Translations under genes and position numbers: made by a program
Shown here: positions 16,442 to 23,937 of the stretch, piece after piece
Position numbering within the stretch: position 1 is the first letter of the stretch
Layout: each line of letters starts with the position of its first letter
Notes under the pieces: generated by a model
The model's database searches: none
The model's input: only the letters and a program-made list of their open reading frames with translations
Told to the model about the DNA's origin: nothing
Assembly (NCBI RefSeq): GCF_017301735.1
Contig: NZ_CP071090.1
Location: 11,391,001-11,455,000 of the forward strand
Source: Pyxidicoccus parkwaysis
GTDB taxonomy: Bacteria > Myxococcota > Myxococcia > Myxococcales > Myxococcaceae
Direction of reading: 5' to 3'
DNA length: 64,000 bases

Positions 16442-16537
16442 ATGACGCCCCCCGCTCCCGCTGCTATGACGCCCCCCGCTTCCGCTGCCATGACGCCCCC
16501 CGCTTCCGCTGCCATGACGCCCCCCGCTTCCGCCGCC
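16442..16537 (+). repeat. 24-bp tandem repeats each carrying an in-frame ATG
   Basis: Four units of form ATGACGCCCCCCGCTTCCGC begin at 16442, 16466, 16490 and 16514 and encode MTPPA[PS]AA. A partial fifth unit follows without the ATG. Every unit offers a possible start codon for the CPBP protease. Confidence 0.92.
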
Positions 16538-17320
16538 GCCACCCCGAGCACCTCGCGCGCCCGGCTCGCCTTCGCCTGGCTCGTCCTCTTCGCCGCCTAC
16601 GAGGCGCCCGAGGGCGTGGGCGGGCGCCTGCTCGGGAGCGCCACGGTGGCCGCGGTGCTGATGACGCTCTTCCACGCGGTGGCCTGGGGCGTGGGACGGG
16701 GGCTGGGGTACCGCAACGGCTTCCGGGCCTACGCGCTGGAGTGGCGCGGCCGGGCGCTGGGGCCGGCGCTGGCGCTGATGCTGGTGCTCAAGCCGCTGTC
16801 CATCTTCGTGGGCGGAGCGCTCGGCGTGCTCCGCGTGCAGTCGCTGGAGAAGGCGCCCACTGCCGGAGCGCTGGTGCTGGGCGTGCTCGGCGTGGCGGTG
16901 TCCACCTTCGTGCCGTCCCTGGCCGAGGACATCGTGGCGCGCGGCTTCTGGTTCCGCGCGTGGCCCGTGGCGGGGAAGGGCTGGGGCTACGTGCTCCTCT
17001 GCGCGGTGACATTCGAGCTCACCCACGTGTATCGCCTGGGCAACGGCCCTCGCGAGTGGCTGATGCTCTTCTGTACGGGCCTCGCCTTCGCGGCTGCTGC
17101 TGCGCGCACCGGCTCGCTGTGGGGCGCGGTGGGGTTGCATTGGGGGTGGAACCTTGCCAACGGGCTGATGGACCTGGTGCTGGACGTCAACCCGGTGGGC
17201 ACCGATGGGCCCCTGCTCTCGGCCGCGACGGGGCTGGTGGCGCTCGCGCTGGTGGTGCTGCTGCCCAGGGGGCCGCGAGAGGAGACGCCCGCGCCTCCGG
17301 AAAGTGCAGCCGGCATCTAG
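16442..17320 (+). CDS. CPBP-family (CAAX-like) intramembrane protease
   Basis: 292 residues if the first in-frame ATG (16442) is used; in-frame ATGs also occur at 16466, 16490 and 16514, one per 24-bp repeat. The body has about seven membrane segments. CPBP motifs are present: AEDIVARGFWF (an Asp in place of the second Glu of the usual EExxxR), VTFELTH and GLHWGWNLANG. These residues form the intramembrane active site. Family members cleave prenylated or bacteriocin-type substrates or confer self-immunity, but the target here is unknown. The first 25 residues are low-complexity MTPPASAA repeats and are probably non-essential. Confidence 0.82.
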   Translation: MTPPAPAAMTPPASAAMTPPASAAMTPPASAAATPSTSRARLAFAWLVLFAAYEAPEGVGGRLLGSATVAAVLMTLFHAVAWGVGRGLGYRNGFRAYALEWRGRALGPALALMLVLKPLSIFVGGALGVLRVQSLEKAPTAGALVLGVLGVAVSTFVPSLAEDIVARGFWFRAWPVAGKGWGYVLLCAVTFELTHVYRLGNGPREWLMLFCTGLAFAAAAARTGSLWGAVGLHWGWNLANGLMDLVLDVNPVGTDGPLLSAATGLVALALVVLLPRGPREETPAPPESAAGI

Positions 17321-17380
17321 TTTGGGGGTTGCCGCTCACGAGTGTTGTTCCTACCGTGCGCGTCCGCCCCCGAGTGCCTC

Positions 17381-17926
17381 ATGCCTGGAATGAGTCGCCG
17401 TGTCGCCATCAGTGCCGTCGTGCTGGCCGTCGTGGTCGGGATTGCGGTCGGCGCGGGCGGCTTCACCTTTGTCTATGCGAAGGGCGCCTCGTACCTCACC
17501 GACGACCCGGCCGCGTGCGCCAACTGCCACGTGATGAATGAGCAGTACGCGGGCTGGGTGAAGAGCAGTCACCACACCGTGGCGGTGTGCAATGACTGCC
17601 ATACCCCGCACAACTTCTTCGGGAAGTACTTCACCAAGGCGCTCAATGGCTGGCACCACTCGGTGGCCTTCACCTCCGGCGACTTCCACGAGCCCATCCA
17701 CATCGGCGAGCGGAACCTCCAGGTGACGGAGGCCGCGTGTCGCTCGTGTCACCAGGACATCGTCCAGGCGATTGAGCCGGGGCTGCTGGTGCGCGTGTCC
17801 GCGCAGGCCACGGGGGACTCACGGAAGGACGCAGAACTTCACGGCAGCCTGCACCCGCCTCCCGCGGACGGGACGATGAGCTGCCTGCGCTGCCACCACT
17901 CGGTGGGACACCTGGAGCTGGATTGA
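17381..17926 (+). CDS. nrfH: Tetraheme cytochrome c, NrfH/NapC type
   Basis: 181 residues from ATG 17381 (MPGMSRRV; ATG 17390 is also possible). One N-terminal membrane helix (about residues 9-30) is followed by a periplasmic domain with four heme-binding CxxCH motifs: CANCH, CNDCH, CRSCH and CLRCH. This is the NrfH layout. The protein oxidises membrane quinol and passes electrons to NrfA. The stop is directly followed by the nrfA start (one-base gap), so the two genes form a tightly coupled operon. Confidence 0.92.
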   Translation: MPGMSRRVAISAVVLAVVVGIAVGAGGFTFVYAKGASYLTDDPAACANCHVMNEQYAGWVKSSHHTVAVCNDCHTPHNFFGKYFTKALNGWHHSVAFTSGDFHEPIHIGERNLQVTEAACRSCHQDIVQAIEPGLLVRVSAQATGDSRKDAELHGSLHPPPADGTMSCLRCHHSVGHLELD

Positions 17927-17927
17927 T

Positions 17928-19427
17928 ATGGCGAACCGGAGCTGGCTGCTGCTGGTAGGCGTGGGTGTCGTCTCTGCCGTGGCCGCCGCGGCCGCCGTCG
18001 CGCTGGCCACCAACATCTTCGAGCGCAAGCAGGAGGCGAAGAATCCCTTCTTCCGCGTGGTGGAGCTCACCGACGACACGGTGGACCCCGCCATCTGGGG
18101 GAAGAACTTCCCGCTCCAGTACGACATGTACCTGCGCACCGTGGACCAGGTGCGCACGAAGTACGGCGGCAGCGAGGCCGTGCCGCACACGCCCACGCAG
18201 GTGGACCCGCGCTCGGTGGTGGCGCAGAGCCGGCTGGAGGAGGACCCGCGCCTCAAGCGCATGTGGGCCGGCTACGCCTTCAGCAAGGACTTCCGCGAGG
18301 AGCGCGGCCACGCGTACATGCTCTCGGACCAGACCTTCACCGAGCGCCAGCAGGTGACGCACCAGCCGGGCGCGTGCATCCACTGCCACGCCAGCTCGTA
18401 CACGCTCTACAAGAAGCTGGGCAACGGAGACCTCTTCAAGGGCTTCGACGCGGTCAACCACCTGGGCTACTTCGAAGCGCGGAAGATGGTGGACCACCCG
18501 GTGAGCTGCATCGACTGCCACGACAGCCAGACGATGCAGCTGCGCGTGACGAAGCCGGCCTTCATGCTGGGCATGAAGCGGATGAAGGCCGCGCAGGGCG
18601 TGCAGGACTACGACGTCAACCGGGACGCCACGCGCCAGGAGATGCGCAGCTACGTCTGCGGCCAGTGCCACGTGGAGTACTACTTCAAGGGCCCGGAGAA
18701 GACGCTCACCTTCCCGTGGGACAAGGGGCTCAAGATTGAGAACATCCTCGCGTACTACGACGAGAACCCGCACAAGGACTGGGTGCACGCGGAGACGGGC
18801 GCGCCGGTGCTGAAGGCACAGCACCCCGAGTTCGAGATGTGGAACCAAGGCATCCACGCGAGCTCGGGCGTGGCGTGCGCGGACTGCCACATGCCGTACA
18901 CGCGGGTGGGGGCGCAGAAAATCAGCGACCACCACGTGCGCAGCCCGCTGCTCAACATCAACCACGCGTGCCAGACGTGCCACCACTTCTCGGAGGCCGA
19001 GCTGCGCTCTCGCGCCGAGGCGCTCCAGGAGCGCACCTTCCGGCTGCGCAACCAGGCGATGGACGCGCTGATGGGTTTGCTCGACGACGTGAAGAAGGCG
19101 AAGGCGGCGGGGAAGACGGACGCGGAGCTGGCCGGGGTGTTCGCGCTGCAGCGGCGCGGACAGTTCATGCTCGACTTCATCGAGGCGGAGAACTCGATGG
19201 GCTTCCACGCGCCGGAGGAGGCGGCCCGCATCCTCGCGCAGTCGACGAACATCCTCCGCCAGGCCCAGGTGCTGGTGAGGGACCCGACCTTCAAGCCGGA
19301 GATTCCCGACCAACTGCCCGCCGCCGAGGGAGATGCCCACCCGGGGCCCGGCGTCCAGGGCAAGACGGTCGGCGCGCCCTCGGGGAGCGGCGAGCCGACG
19401 GGGGATGGCGGCGCTCCGGTGCACTGA
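17928..19427 (+). CDS. nrfA: Cytochrome c nitrite reductase catalytic subunit
   Basis: 499 residues from ATG 17928. A signal/anchor region (about 5-28) precedes the pentaheme domain. Heme motifs are CIHCH (150-154), CIDCH (194-198), CGQCH (244-248), CADCH (317-321) and CQTCH (348-352). Highly conserved NrfA stretches follow, such as YVCGQCHVEYYFKG, DWVHAETGAPVLKAQHPEFE and ACADCHMPY. NrfA reduces nitrite to ammonium with six electrons. The first motif, which binds the catalytic heme, is CxxCH here rather than the CxxCK of the E. coli enzyme; such variants are known in other bacteria. The last 60 residues are a Gly/Pro-rich tail not needed for the fold. It is paired with nrfH. Confidence 0.93.
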   Translation: MANRSWLLLVGVGVVSAVAAAAAVALATNIFERKQEAKNPFFRVVELTDDTVDPAIWGKNFPLQYDMYLRTVDQVRTKYGGSEAVPHTPTQVDPRSVVAQSRLEEDPRLKRMWAGYAFSKDFREERGHAYMLSDQTFTERQQVTHQPGACIHCHASSYTLYKKLGNGDLFKGFDAVNHLGYFEARKMVDHPVSCIDCHDSQTMQLRVTKPAFMLGMKRMKAAQGVQDYDVNRDATRQEMRSYVCGQCHVEYYFKGPEKTLTFPWDKGLKIENILAYYDENPHKDWVHAETGAPVLKAQHPEFEMWNQGIHASSGVACADCHMPYTRVGAQKISDHHVRSPLLNINHACQTCHHFSEAELRSRAEALQERTFRLRNQAMDALMGLLDDVKKAKAAGKTDAELAGVFALQRRGQFMLDFIEAENSMGFHAPEEAARILAQSTNILRQAQVLVRDPTFKPEIPDQLPAAEGDAHPGPGVQGKTVGAPSGSGEPTGDGGAPVH

Positions 19428-19604
19428 CGAACCCCGGCCTCCGTGGAGGGAGCGGCTGCCCGTCTGGTGACGGAGCGGGCGCTCACGTCGCGGTGGCGCT
19501 GTCCGGCGGGGCTTGGGCACCGTGGCCCGAATGCCCGGCGAAGGCTGGCCGTTGGACGTGGGTTGAAGAGACACCCACCGGCCGCAAGCGCCAGGGATGG
19601 TTGC

Positions 19605-20252
19605 ATGAAGAGTCTTCGAGGGGGCGCGGGAGCCCTCGTCGCCGCGCTGATGCTCGTCGCCGGGACGTCGCGCGCGGAGGAGGCGTGGAAGACGTTGGCT
19701 GAGCGGCCCTACCTCATCAAGGTGCGGCCGCGTCCGGGCACCCACGCGAAGGACGTGTGGGCCGAGGGCGAGCTCGATGCCAGCGCGGCCGATGTGCAGT
19801 CGGCCCTGACGGACGCGGACTCGTACCGGGACTGGATGCCGTACGTGAAGGAGTCGCGCACGTTGGAGCGGCTGCCGGACGGCTCGAAGCGGACGTACAC
19901 GCGGCTGGATTTGCCCTTCGTCTCCGCGCGCGACTACGTGAGCCACGTGGTGCCGGAGTCGACGCTGGCGGCGGACGGCTCGGGCGTCTTCGCGCAGCGC
20001 TGGCAGGCCGAGCCGGACGCCATCCCCGAGCGAAAGGGCACGGTGCGGCTGCGGCTCAACGAGGGGAGCTGGCGCGTGGAGCCGCGAGGCGAGGGGCGCT
20101 CCTACGCCGTGTACCGCTTCACCGTCGACCCCGCCGGCTCCATCCCCGGCTTCCTGGCCAACATGGGCCAGAAGGACGGAGTGGTGGACACCTTCCGCGC
20201 CGTGGAGAAGCGGGCCCGTCAGCAGGCCGAGGAACGAAGCCGGTCGCGGTAA
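19605..20252 (+). CDS. Exported START/SRPBCC-fold protein
   Basis: 215 residues from ATG 19605. The signal peptide ends at GTSRAEE (about residue 25). The mature domain fits a START-like lipid-binding fold: AEGELDASAADVQSALTDADSYRDWMPYVKESRTLERL, then VSARDYVSHVVPES and a C-terminal helix with GSIPGFLANMGQKDGVVDTFRAVEKRAR. Myxobacterial START proteins of this kind are thought to bind hydrophobic ligands, but the ligand here is unknown. It lies 177 bp after nrfA on the same strand, so co-transcription is possible but not required. Confidence 0.82.
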   Translation: MKSLRGGAGALVAALMLVAGTSRAEEAWKTLAERPYLIKVRPRPGTHAKDVWAEGELDASAADVQSALTDADSYRDWMPYVKESRTLERLPDGSKRTYTRLDLPFVSARDYVSHVVPESTLAADGSGVFAQRWQAEPDAIPERKGTVRLRLNEGSWRVEPRGEGRSYAVYRFTVDPAGSIPGFLANMGQKDGVVDTFRAVEKRARQQAEERSRSR

Positions 20253-20384
20253 CCACGCCTCGTCCCGCACGTCGCGCGTGTGCCTCCACGGGCCGCATCC
20301 GCGCACGTCCCGAAGACATGGAGCGTGTCCAGCAGTTGCTCGCATCCGCCGGGCATCAACCCGGGGCCTGGAACCCCTGGTCGC

Positions 20385-20555
20385 TCACGTCGATTCCAGG
20401 TCCTCTCCTCGGGCCTTGCCGACCCCGCGCATGATGAAACTCGAGCCACTCGTGTGGTTCCAGCCTTCCACGTAGGCCGTCCAGGGGCCCCGGGTGGTCG
20501 CGGCGACTCGCGCTCGAATCTCTCTCAATTCCTCATCCGAGATGGCGTGGCTCAT
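20385..20555 (-). CDS. 56-residue small protein, probably a truncated family member
   Basis: Runs from ATG 20555 to TGA 20385-20387, with GCGGAGGG immediately upstream. The sequence MSHAISDEELREIRARVAAT, followed by TRGPWTAYVEG and SGSSFIMRG, resembles the N-terminal half of a small phage- and plasmid-associated protein family with an E-L-x-x-I-x-x-R-x-x-A-x-T-x-G-P-W start. In those proteins the chain normally continues. Here a different frame downstream reads CEQLLDTLHVF, which could be the rest of a broken C-terminus. It is either a real microprotein or a frameshifted remnant. Confidence 0.5.
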   Translation of the reverse strand: MSHAISDEELREIRARVAATTRGPWTAYVEGWNHTSGSSFIMRGVGKARGEDLEST

Positions 20556-20694
20556 GGTCCCTCCGCTGATGGAGCTCGGCGGCTTTGTCTCGGCGGCCGC
20601 ATCTCAACTCCTCGCTGGCTGGGAATCCAACCCGCGCCGTGAGGTAGGCCCTCCCTACCCAACCCATGTCAGCCCCCTCCGGTAGAAGGGAATC

Positions 20695-20716
20695 GTGGAA
20701 GGAACGTTCCTTCCGC
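20695..20716. repeat. Single copy of the GGAACGTTCC palindrome
   Basis: An 18-bp perfect palindrome, GGAAGGAACGTTCCTTCC (20697-20714), extended by G-G/C-G flanks, matches the core of the array at 8656-9068. It lies about 42 bp upstream of the TetR start and upstream of the minus-strand small protein. Confidence 0.85.
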
Positions 20717-20757
20717 GGGACGGGCCGCCCGGAGGGGCGGGCTGAAGGGGTCGGGGC

Positions 20758-21516
20758 ATGGGATTCCAGGAGCATTTTCTGTCGGGGATGATGCAGAGCT
20801 CGGCGGAGGTACTGGGCCAGCACGGCTATGAACATGTGAAGGCCGAGCACCTGGCGCGGGCCGCGGGCCTGTCGGTGGGCTCGCTGTACCGGCGCTACGG
20901 CAGCAAGCAGCGCTTCGCCCAGGAGGTGCGCGACTTCAGTGAGAATGTCTTCTGCCAGGAGGTGGACTGGGCGTACCTGTGCAAGCACGGGGCGGACGGA
21001 GTCACCTTCCGTGAGGCCTTCTTCGTCTTCTGGAACGCGATGACGAAGTGGGCGCTGGGACTGTCCGGCCCCTTCAGCTTCACCTTCCTGCACCGGCATC
21101 CGGAAGTGCCCGGGCAGCCGGCGCCTGGCAGTACGGCGCGGGCCCTGGTGCGCGAAGTGCTTCAGCACGGAGTGCAGGAAGGAGCGCTGCTGCCCGGCTA
21201 CGTCAGGGCGGGAGAGGCGCTGGTGTGGGGCACGTTGGCGGAGCTGGTGCGGGCGTCGGCGGAGCGAAACGAGACGGTGTACCTGGAAGACATCGCCGAG
21301 TCGGGAGAAGCCCTTTGGCGCGCGCTGGCCAGAGCGGAGGACTCGGGTGGGACTGGCGGAGGCTGTGCTCCTCCTGGCGCCGCGCAGGCAGCACCGCAGG
21401 CATTGGAGGGTGACTCCAGTGGCCTCCATGAGGAGGAGGCTCCTCCTGGTGCCGCGCAGGCGGAACCCCGGGGCTCGTCGGAAGACGCTGGCGAGCCTCG
21501 GTCTCCGGAGGGCGGG
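20758..21516 (+). CDS. TetR/AcrR-family regulator with no stop codon of its own
   Basis: From ATG 20758. The N-terminal helix-turn-helix is clear: ...AEVLGQHGYEHVKAEHLARA, AGLSVGSLYRRYGSKQRFAQEV (about residues 12-58). The rest up to about residue 200 is an all-helical ligand-binding domain (TARALVREVLQHGVQEGALLPGYVRAGEALVWGTLAELVR). After ALWRALARAE the chain becomes low-complexity, with the motif APPGAAQA twice. The frame then stays open, antisense to the whole ywiC-like gene and into the DksA-like gene, ending only at 22848. The end coordinate given is therefore arbitrary. A stop exists at 21411-21413 in another frame, so a small frameshift near the end is the simplest explanation. Confidence 0.7.
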
Positions 21517-21519
21517 GAT

Positions 21520-22332
21520 TCACGCCAATCCCACGCCGAGCAGCACGGCGGTGACGAGGCCCGCCGCGGCGAAGCTCCAGCCCATTTGCTTGAGGTGGCG
21601 AGGACCCATTCTGAGGACGAGCGTGCCGAGTGCCACCAGGGGAGCCGGCAGCAGCGCCACCGCGCGCCATGCCGACACGCCCGTGGACAGTGCCCACACC
21701 AGCGCGCCCGCGATGCCGAGGCCACCGGCCACGAGCACGGCGAGGCGCGGCAGGGCGCGGTTTCCGCGCGGCTTGTGGGACCGGATGATGACGTGCACCA
21801 CCACCGTGGCCAGTGCGAATCCCAGGGCGAACGTGCCCCACACCGACAGCGCCGCGTCCGGTACCAGACCTCCCGCGACGCCCACCGGCACCGCCCAGGC
21901 TCCGAGCGCCAGCGACGCGAGCACCTCACCGGAGAGCGTGCGCTCCTGCCGGCCCCAGGCCATGAGCAGCACCTCTCCACCCAGGATGCCGGGCAGCGCG
22001 AGGTAGGGCCGGGCGGCGGCGTCGAGTCCCCGGAGGGCGAGCACCAGCGAGGCGGCCCCCAGCGCGGCGAAGAAGGCCGTCCGGCTCCGGGCCACGAGGC
22101 GCTCCTCCTCGTGCCGGCGCGCGCCCCGGTGGCCGAGCAGGACGAGCACCGGCTCGTGCAGGAGGAAGCAGGAGACCGCCGCCAGGGTGAGCCACAGCGC
22201 GCTGGCGTTCGGCCCGGTGAGGGAGAGCACCGTGGCCAGCGGGAGGCCGAGCTGGAAGTACGCGCCATGCTCCCGGGGCAGGAGCGCCTGACGGGAGAGG
22301 GAGAGGGGCTGTCGGGCGGGGAGGGTCACCAT
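21520..22332 (-). CDS. YwiC-like integral membrane protein
   Basis: 270 residues from ATG 22332. The YwiC family signature is near the N-terminus: LLPREHGAYFQLGLPLATVL (about residues 17-36). About nine hydrophobic segments follow, with short basic loops (GHRGARRHEEERLVARSR, RSHKPRGNRALPRL). The family is an uncharacterised group of inner-membrane proteins, found in Bacillus near anaerobic nitrate genes. In this window nrfHA lies about 1.3 kb away, which may or may not be meaningful. It is convergent with TetR and divergent from the DksA-like gene. Confidence 0.8.
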   Translation of the reverse strand: MVTLPARQPLSLSRQALLPREHGAYFQLGLPLATVLSLTGPNASALWLTLAAVSCFLLHEPVLVLLGHRGARRHEEERLVARSRTAFFAALGAASLVLALRGLDAAARPYLALPGILGGEVLLMAWGRQERTLSGEVLASLALGAWAVPVGVAGGLVPDAALSVWGTFALGFALATVVVHVIIRSHKPRGNRALPRLAVLVAGGLGIAGALVWALSTGVSAWRAVALLPAPLVALGTLVLRMGPRHLKQMGWSFAAAGLVTAVLLGVGLA

Positions 22333-22566
22333 GCGCCATTGGAGAGCAAGCGCCGTTCCGTTCCCGAATCCCGGGGGTGGATGGGGTGGGCGGCGCAATG
22401 GGTGCGGAGGCTCTGGGGGCTCGCGCAAGCCTTGCGCCGGGAGCGGCTCGGGGACGCCCGGAGCGGGGAGGCATGGTTCCTGAAATGTCCCTCCCTGCCC
22501 TGGAGCCGTGGGCTCCGGGAGTGGCCAGGGTTCTGGAAGGCGCCAGGGGCCGCTGTGGAGGAGCAC

Positions 22567-22848
22567 ATGGACATGCTGGCCCGTGAGGCCCAAGAAGCGC
22601 TGCGGCAGCGCAGCCAACGCCTGCGGGCTCGCGCCGGAGCGTCCGCGAAGGTGGTGGAGGACGGTGCGGCCGGGCTCACCGACTCGGAGCTGCGGGAGCT
22701 CGACGACATCGAGGAGGCGCTTGCTCGCATTGATGAAGGGGAGTTCGGGCGCTGCGCGCGGTGTGGCGGCGCCATCGGCAGGCACCGGCTGCGTGCCGTC
22801 CCCGAGGCACGTCACTGCATCACATGCTCGGCTGAAGTGGTGCGGTGA
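22567..22848 (+). CDS. DksA/TraR-type zinc-finger protein
   Basis: 93 residues from ATG 22567, with GGAGGAG just upstream. The structure is a helical coiled region (LAREAQEALRQRSQRLRARAG), then LTDSELRELDDIEEALARIDEGEFG, and the TraR/DksA four-Cys zinc finger CARCGGAIG...CITC. The motif IDEGEFGRCARCG is typical. Such short members bind RNA polymerase's secondary channel or have taken other roles. The 3' end (GCTCGGCTGAAGTGGTGCG) is duplicated twice downstream of the stop. Confidence 0.87.
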   Translation: MDMLAREAQEALRQRSQRLRARAGASAKVVEDGAAGLTDSELRELDDIEEALARIDEGEFGRCARCGGAIGRHRLRAVPEARHCITCSAEVVR

Positions 22849-22932
22849 GCCGGGCTTGTCGTGACGGGCTCGGTTGAAGTGGTGCGGTGAGCCGGGCTCG
22901 TCATGACGGGCTCGGCTGAAGTGGTGCGATGC
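22826..22932 (+). repeat. 42-bp tandem copies of the DksA-like gene's 3' end
   Basis: GCTCGG[CT]TGAAGTGGTGCG starts at 22826, 22868 and 22910. Copy 1 includes the last codons and stop of the zinc-finger gene; copies 2 and 3 (the last one partial) follow it with few changes. Confidence 0.92.
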
Positions 22933-22991
22933 ACTGTGCTGGGTCTGCGTTCTGCTTCGCACCCGTTCAGAGCCGTGCTCCGGAGCCCGCG

Positions 22992-23924
22992 TCACAGGTT
23001 GGGGAACCTCACCGGTTCAACCGTGAGGGTGCGGGTGCCTCCCGCTTCCTGTAGCTCCAGGGTGTAGGCGCCAGGAGCTTTGTTTCTTGGGGCATCAGCT
23101 TCCACGATGATGCGGACGTCGGGATTGCTCCCCGCCGTGGACCCCGACTGCCACACCTGCAGAATGTGTGGCCGTTGTCCTTGCGGTCCGATGAGTGCGG
23201 CGCTCCCAATCCTCCAGGGATGTTCGCCTGGGGGGAATGTCATGCTCACCTCCACCGCGATTTTGTCTTCTACGCGGAAGCTCATGGCTTCCATCTGCGC
23301 GAACTCCACTCCCCTGACCTGGGTGGCTGGCCACTTGAGTTGCTTGACGGCGACACCCGTGTCCCCCATCCATTGGGAGGCAATGGCACCGACGAGCTCC
23401 GAGGGACCGCGCTCCGCTCGGAGCCGAGCGTTCTCCTCGCGCAGTCGTTGAAGCTCCTGCATCAGCTCGCCGGGGTCTTTCAGGTCGGGTGGACCAGCGT
23501 TCCTTTCGCGCACGACCTCCACCTGTGTGTCCGCATGTTCCTGGACCACCACGAGGAGGAAGAGGGCTTCGGTGGGTCGTCTGCCTGCCGCGAAGCGGAC
23601 GGTGAGCCGAAGACGCTCTCCATCACGCAGTGCTTCCGAGGGTACGAGCGCGACGGTGTCTTCGCCCACGACCACGCGGCGGAATCGTTCCCGGCCCTCC
23701 AGGTCCAACCTGTCTCGTATGAGAGGACCGTCGAAGAGCATCAGGCTGGCGATGCCCGGCTGGATGGCAATCTCCGGGAGTGCGGCGGGGGACTCGGAGG
23801 ACAGTTCAATGCGGCGGGTCGGCTCCCGCGCTTGTTCCCGGGAACCCGGCGACTCCTGGGCGGCGGCGGCCATTGCCCCGAGGGCGACGAGCACGAGGAG
23901 TGGGACGCGAAGCGAGGCCGACAC
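22992..23924 (-). CDS. DUF2381 (TIGR02268) family exported protein
   Basis: About 310 residues from GTG 23924 (start inferred: it gives a signal peptide ending at AAAAQES). The layout fits the Myxococcus paralogous DUF2381 family: an N-terminal beta domain (RRIELSSESPAALPEIAIQPGIA, LLFDG-like strand, VALVPSEALRDGERLRLTVRF), a helical coiled segment (about residues 175-195, LMQELQRLREENARLRAERG) and a C-terminal beta domain ending TLTVEPVRFPNL. It is probably periplasmic. The start lies about 14 bp after the kinase stop, so it is almost certainly co-transcribed with that kinase, a pairing that recurs in myxobacteria. Confidence 0.85.
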   Translation of the reverse strand: MSASLRVPLLVLVALGAMAAAAQESPGSREQAREPTRRIELSSESPAALPEIAIQPGIASLMLFDGPLIRDRLDLEGRERFRRVVVGEDTVALVPSEALRDGERLRLTVRFAAGRRPTEALFLLVVVQEHADTQVEVVRERNAGPPDLKDPGELMQELQRLREENARLRAERGPSELVGAIASQWMGDTGVAVKQLKWPATQVRGVEFAQMEAMSFRVEDKIAVEVSMTFPPGEHPWRIGSAALIGPQGQRPHILQVWQSGSTAGSNPDVRIIVEADAPRNKAPGAYTLELQEAGGTRTLTVEPVRFPNL

Positions 23925-23937
23925 GCGGAAGGCTCCG

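Noticed and set aside
14843-17320. A single long protein joining the antisense of the 5'-nucleotidase to the CPBP protease
   Set aside because: The first half is the antisense shadow of a strong HAD nucleotidase gene; the genuine protein starts in the 24-bp repeats.
20758-22848. A real 696-residue TetR-DksA fusion protein
   Set aside because: The middle third is antisense to a convincing YwiC-like membrane protein and reads as low-complexity Arg/Gln/Gly, so the open frame is most likely accidental in this GC-rich DNA.
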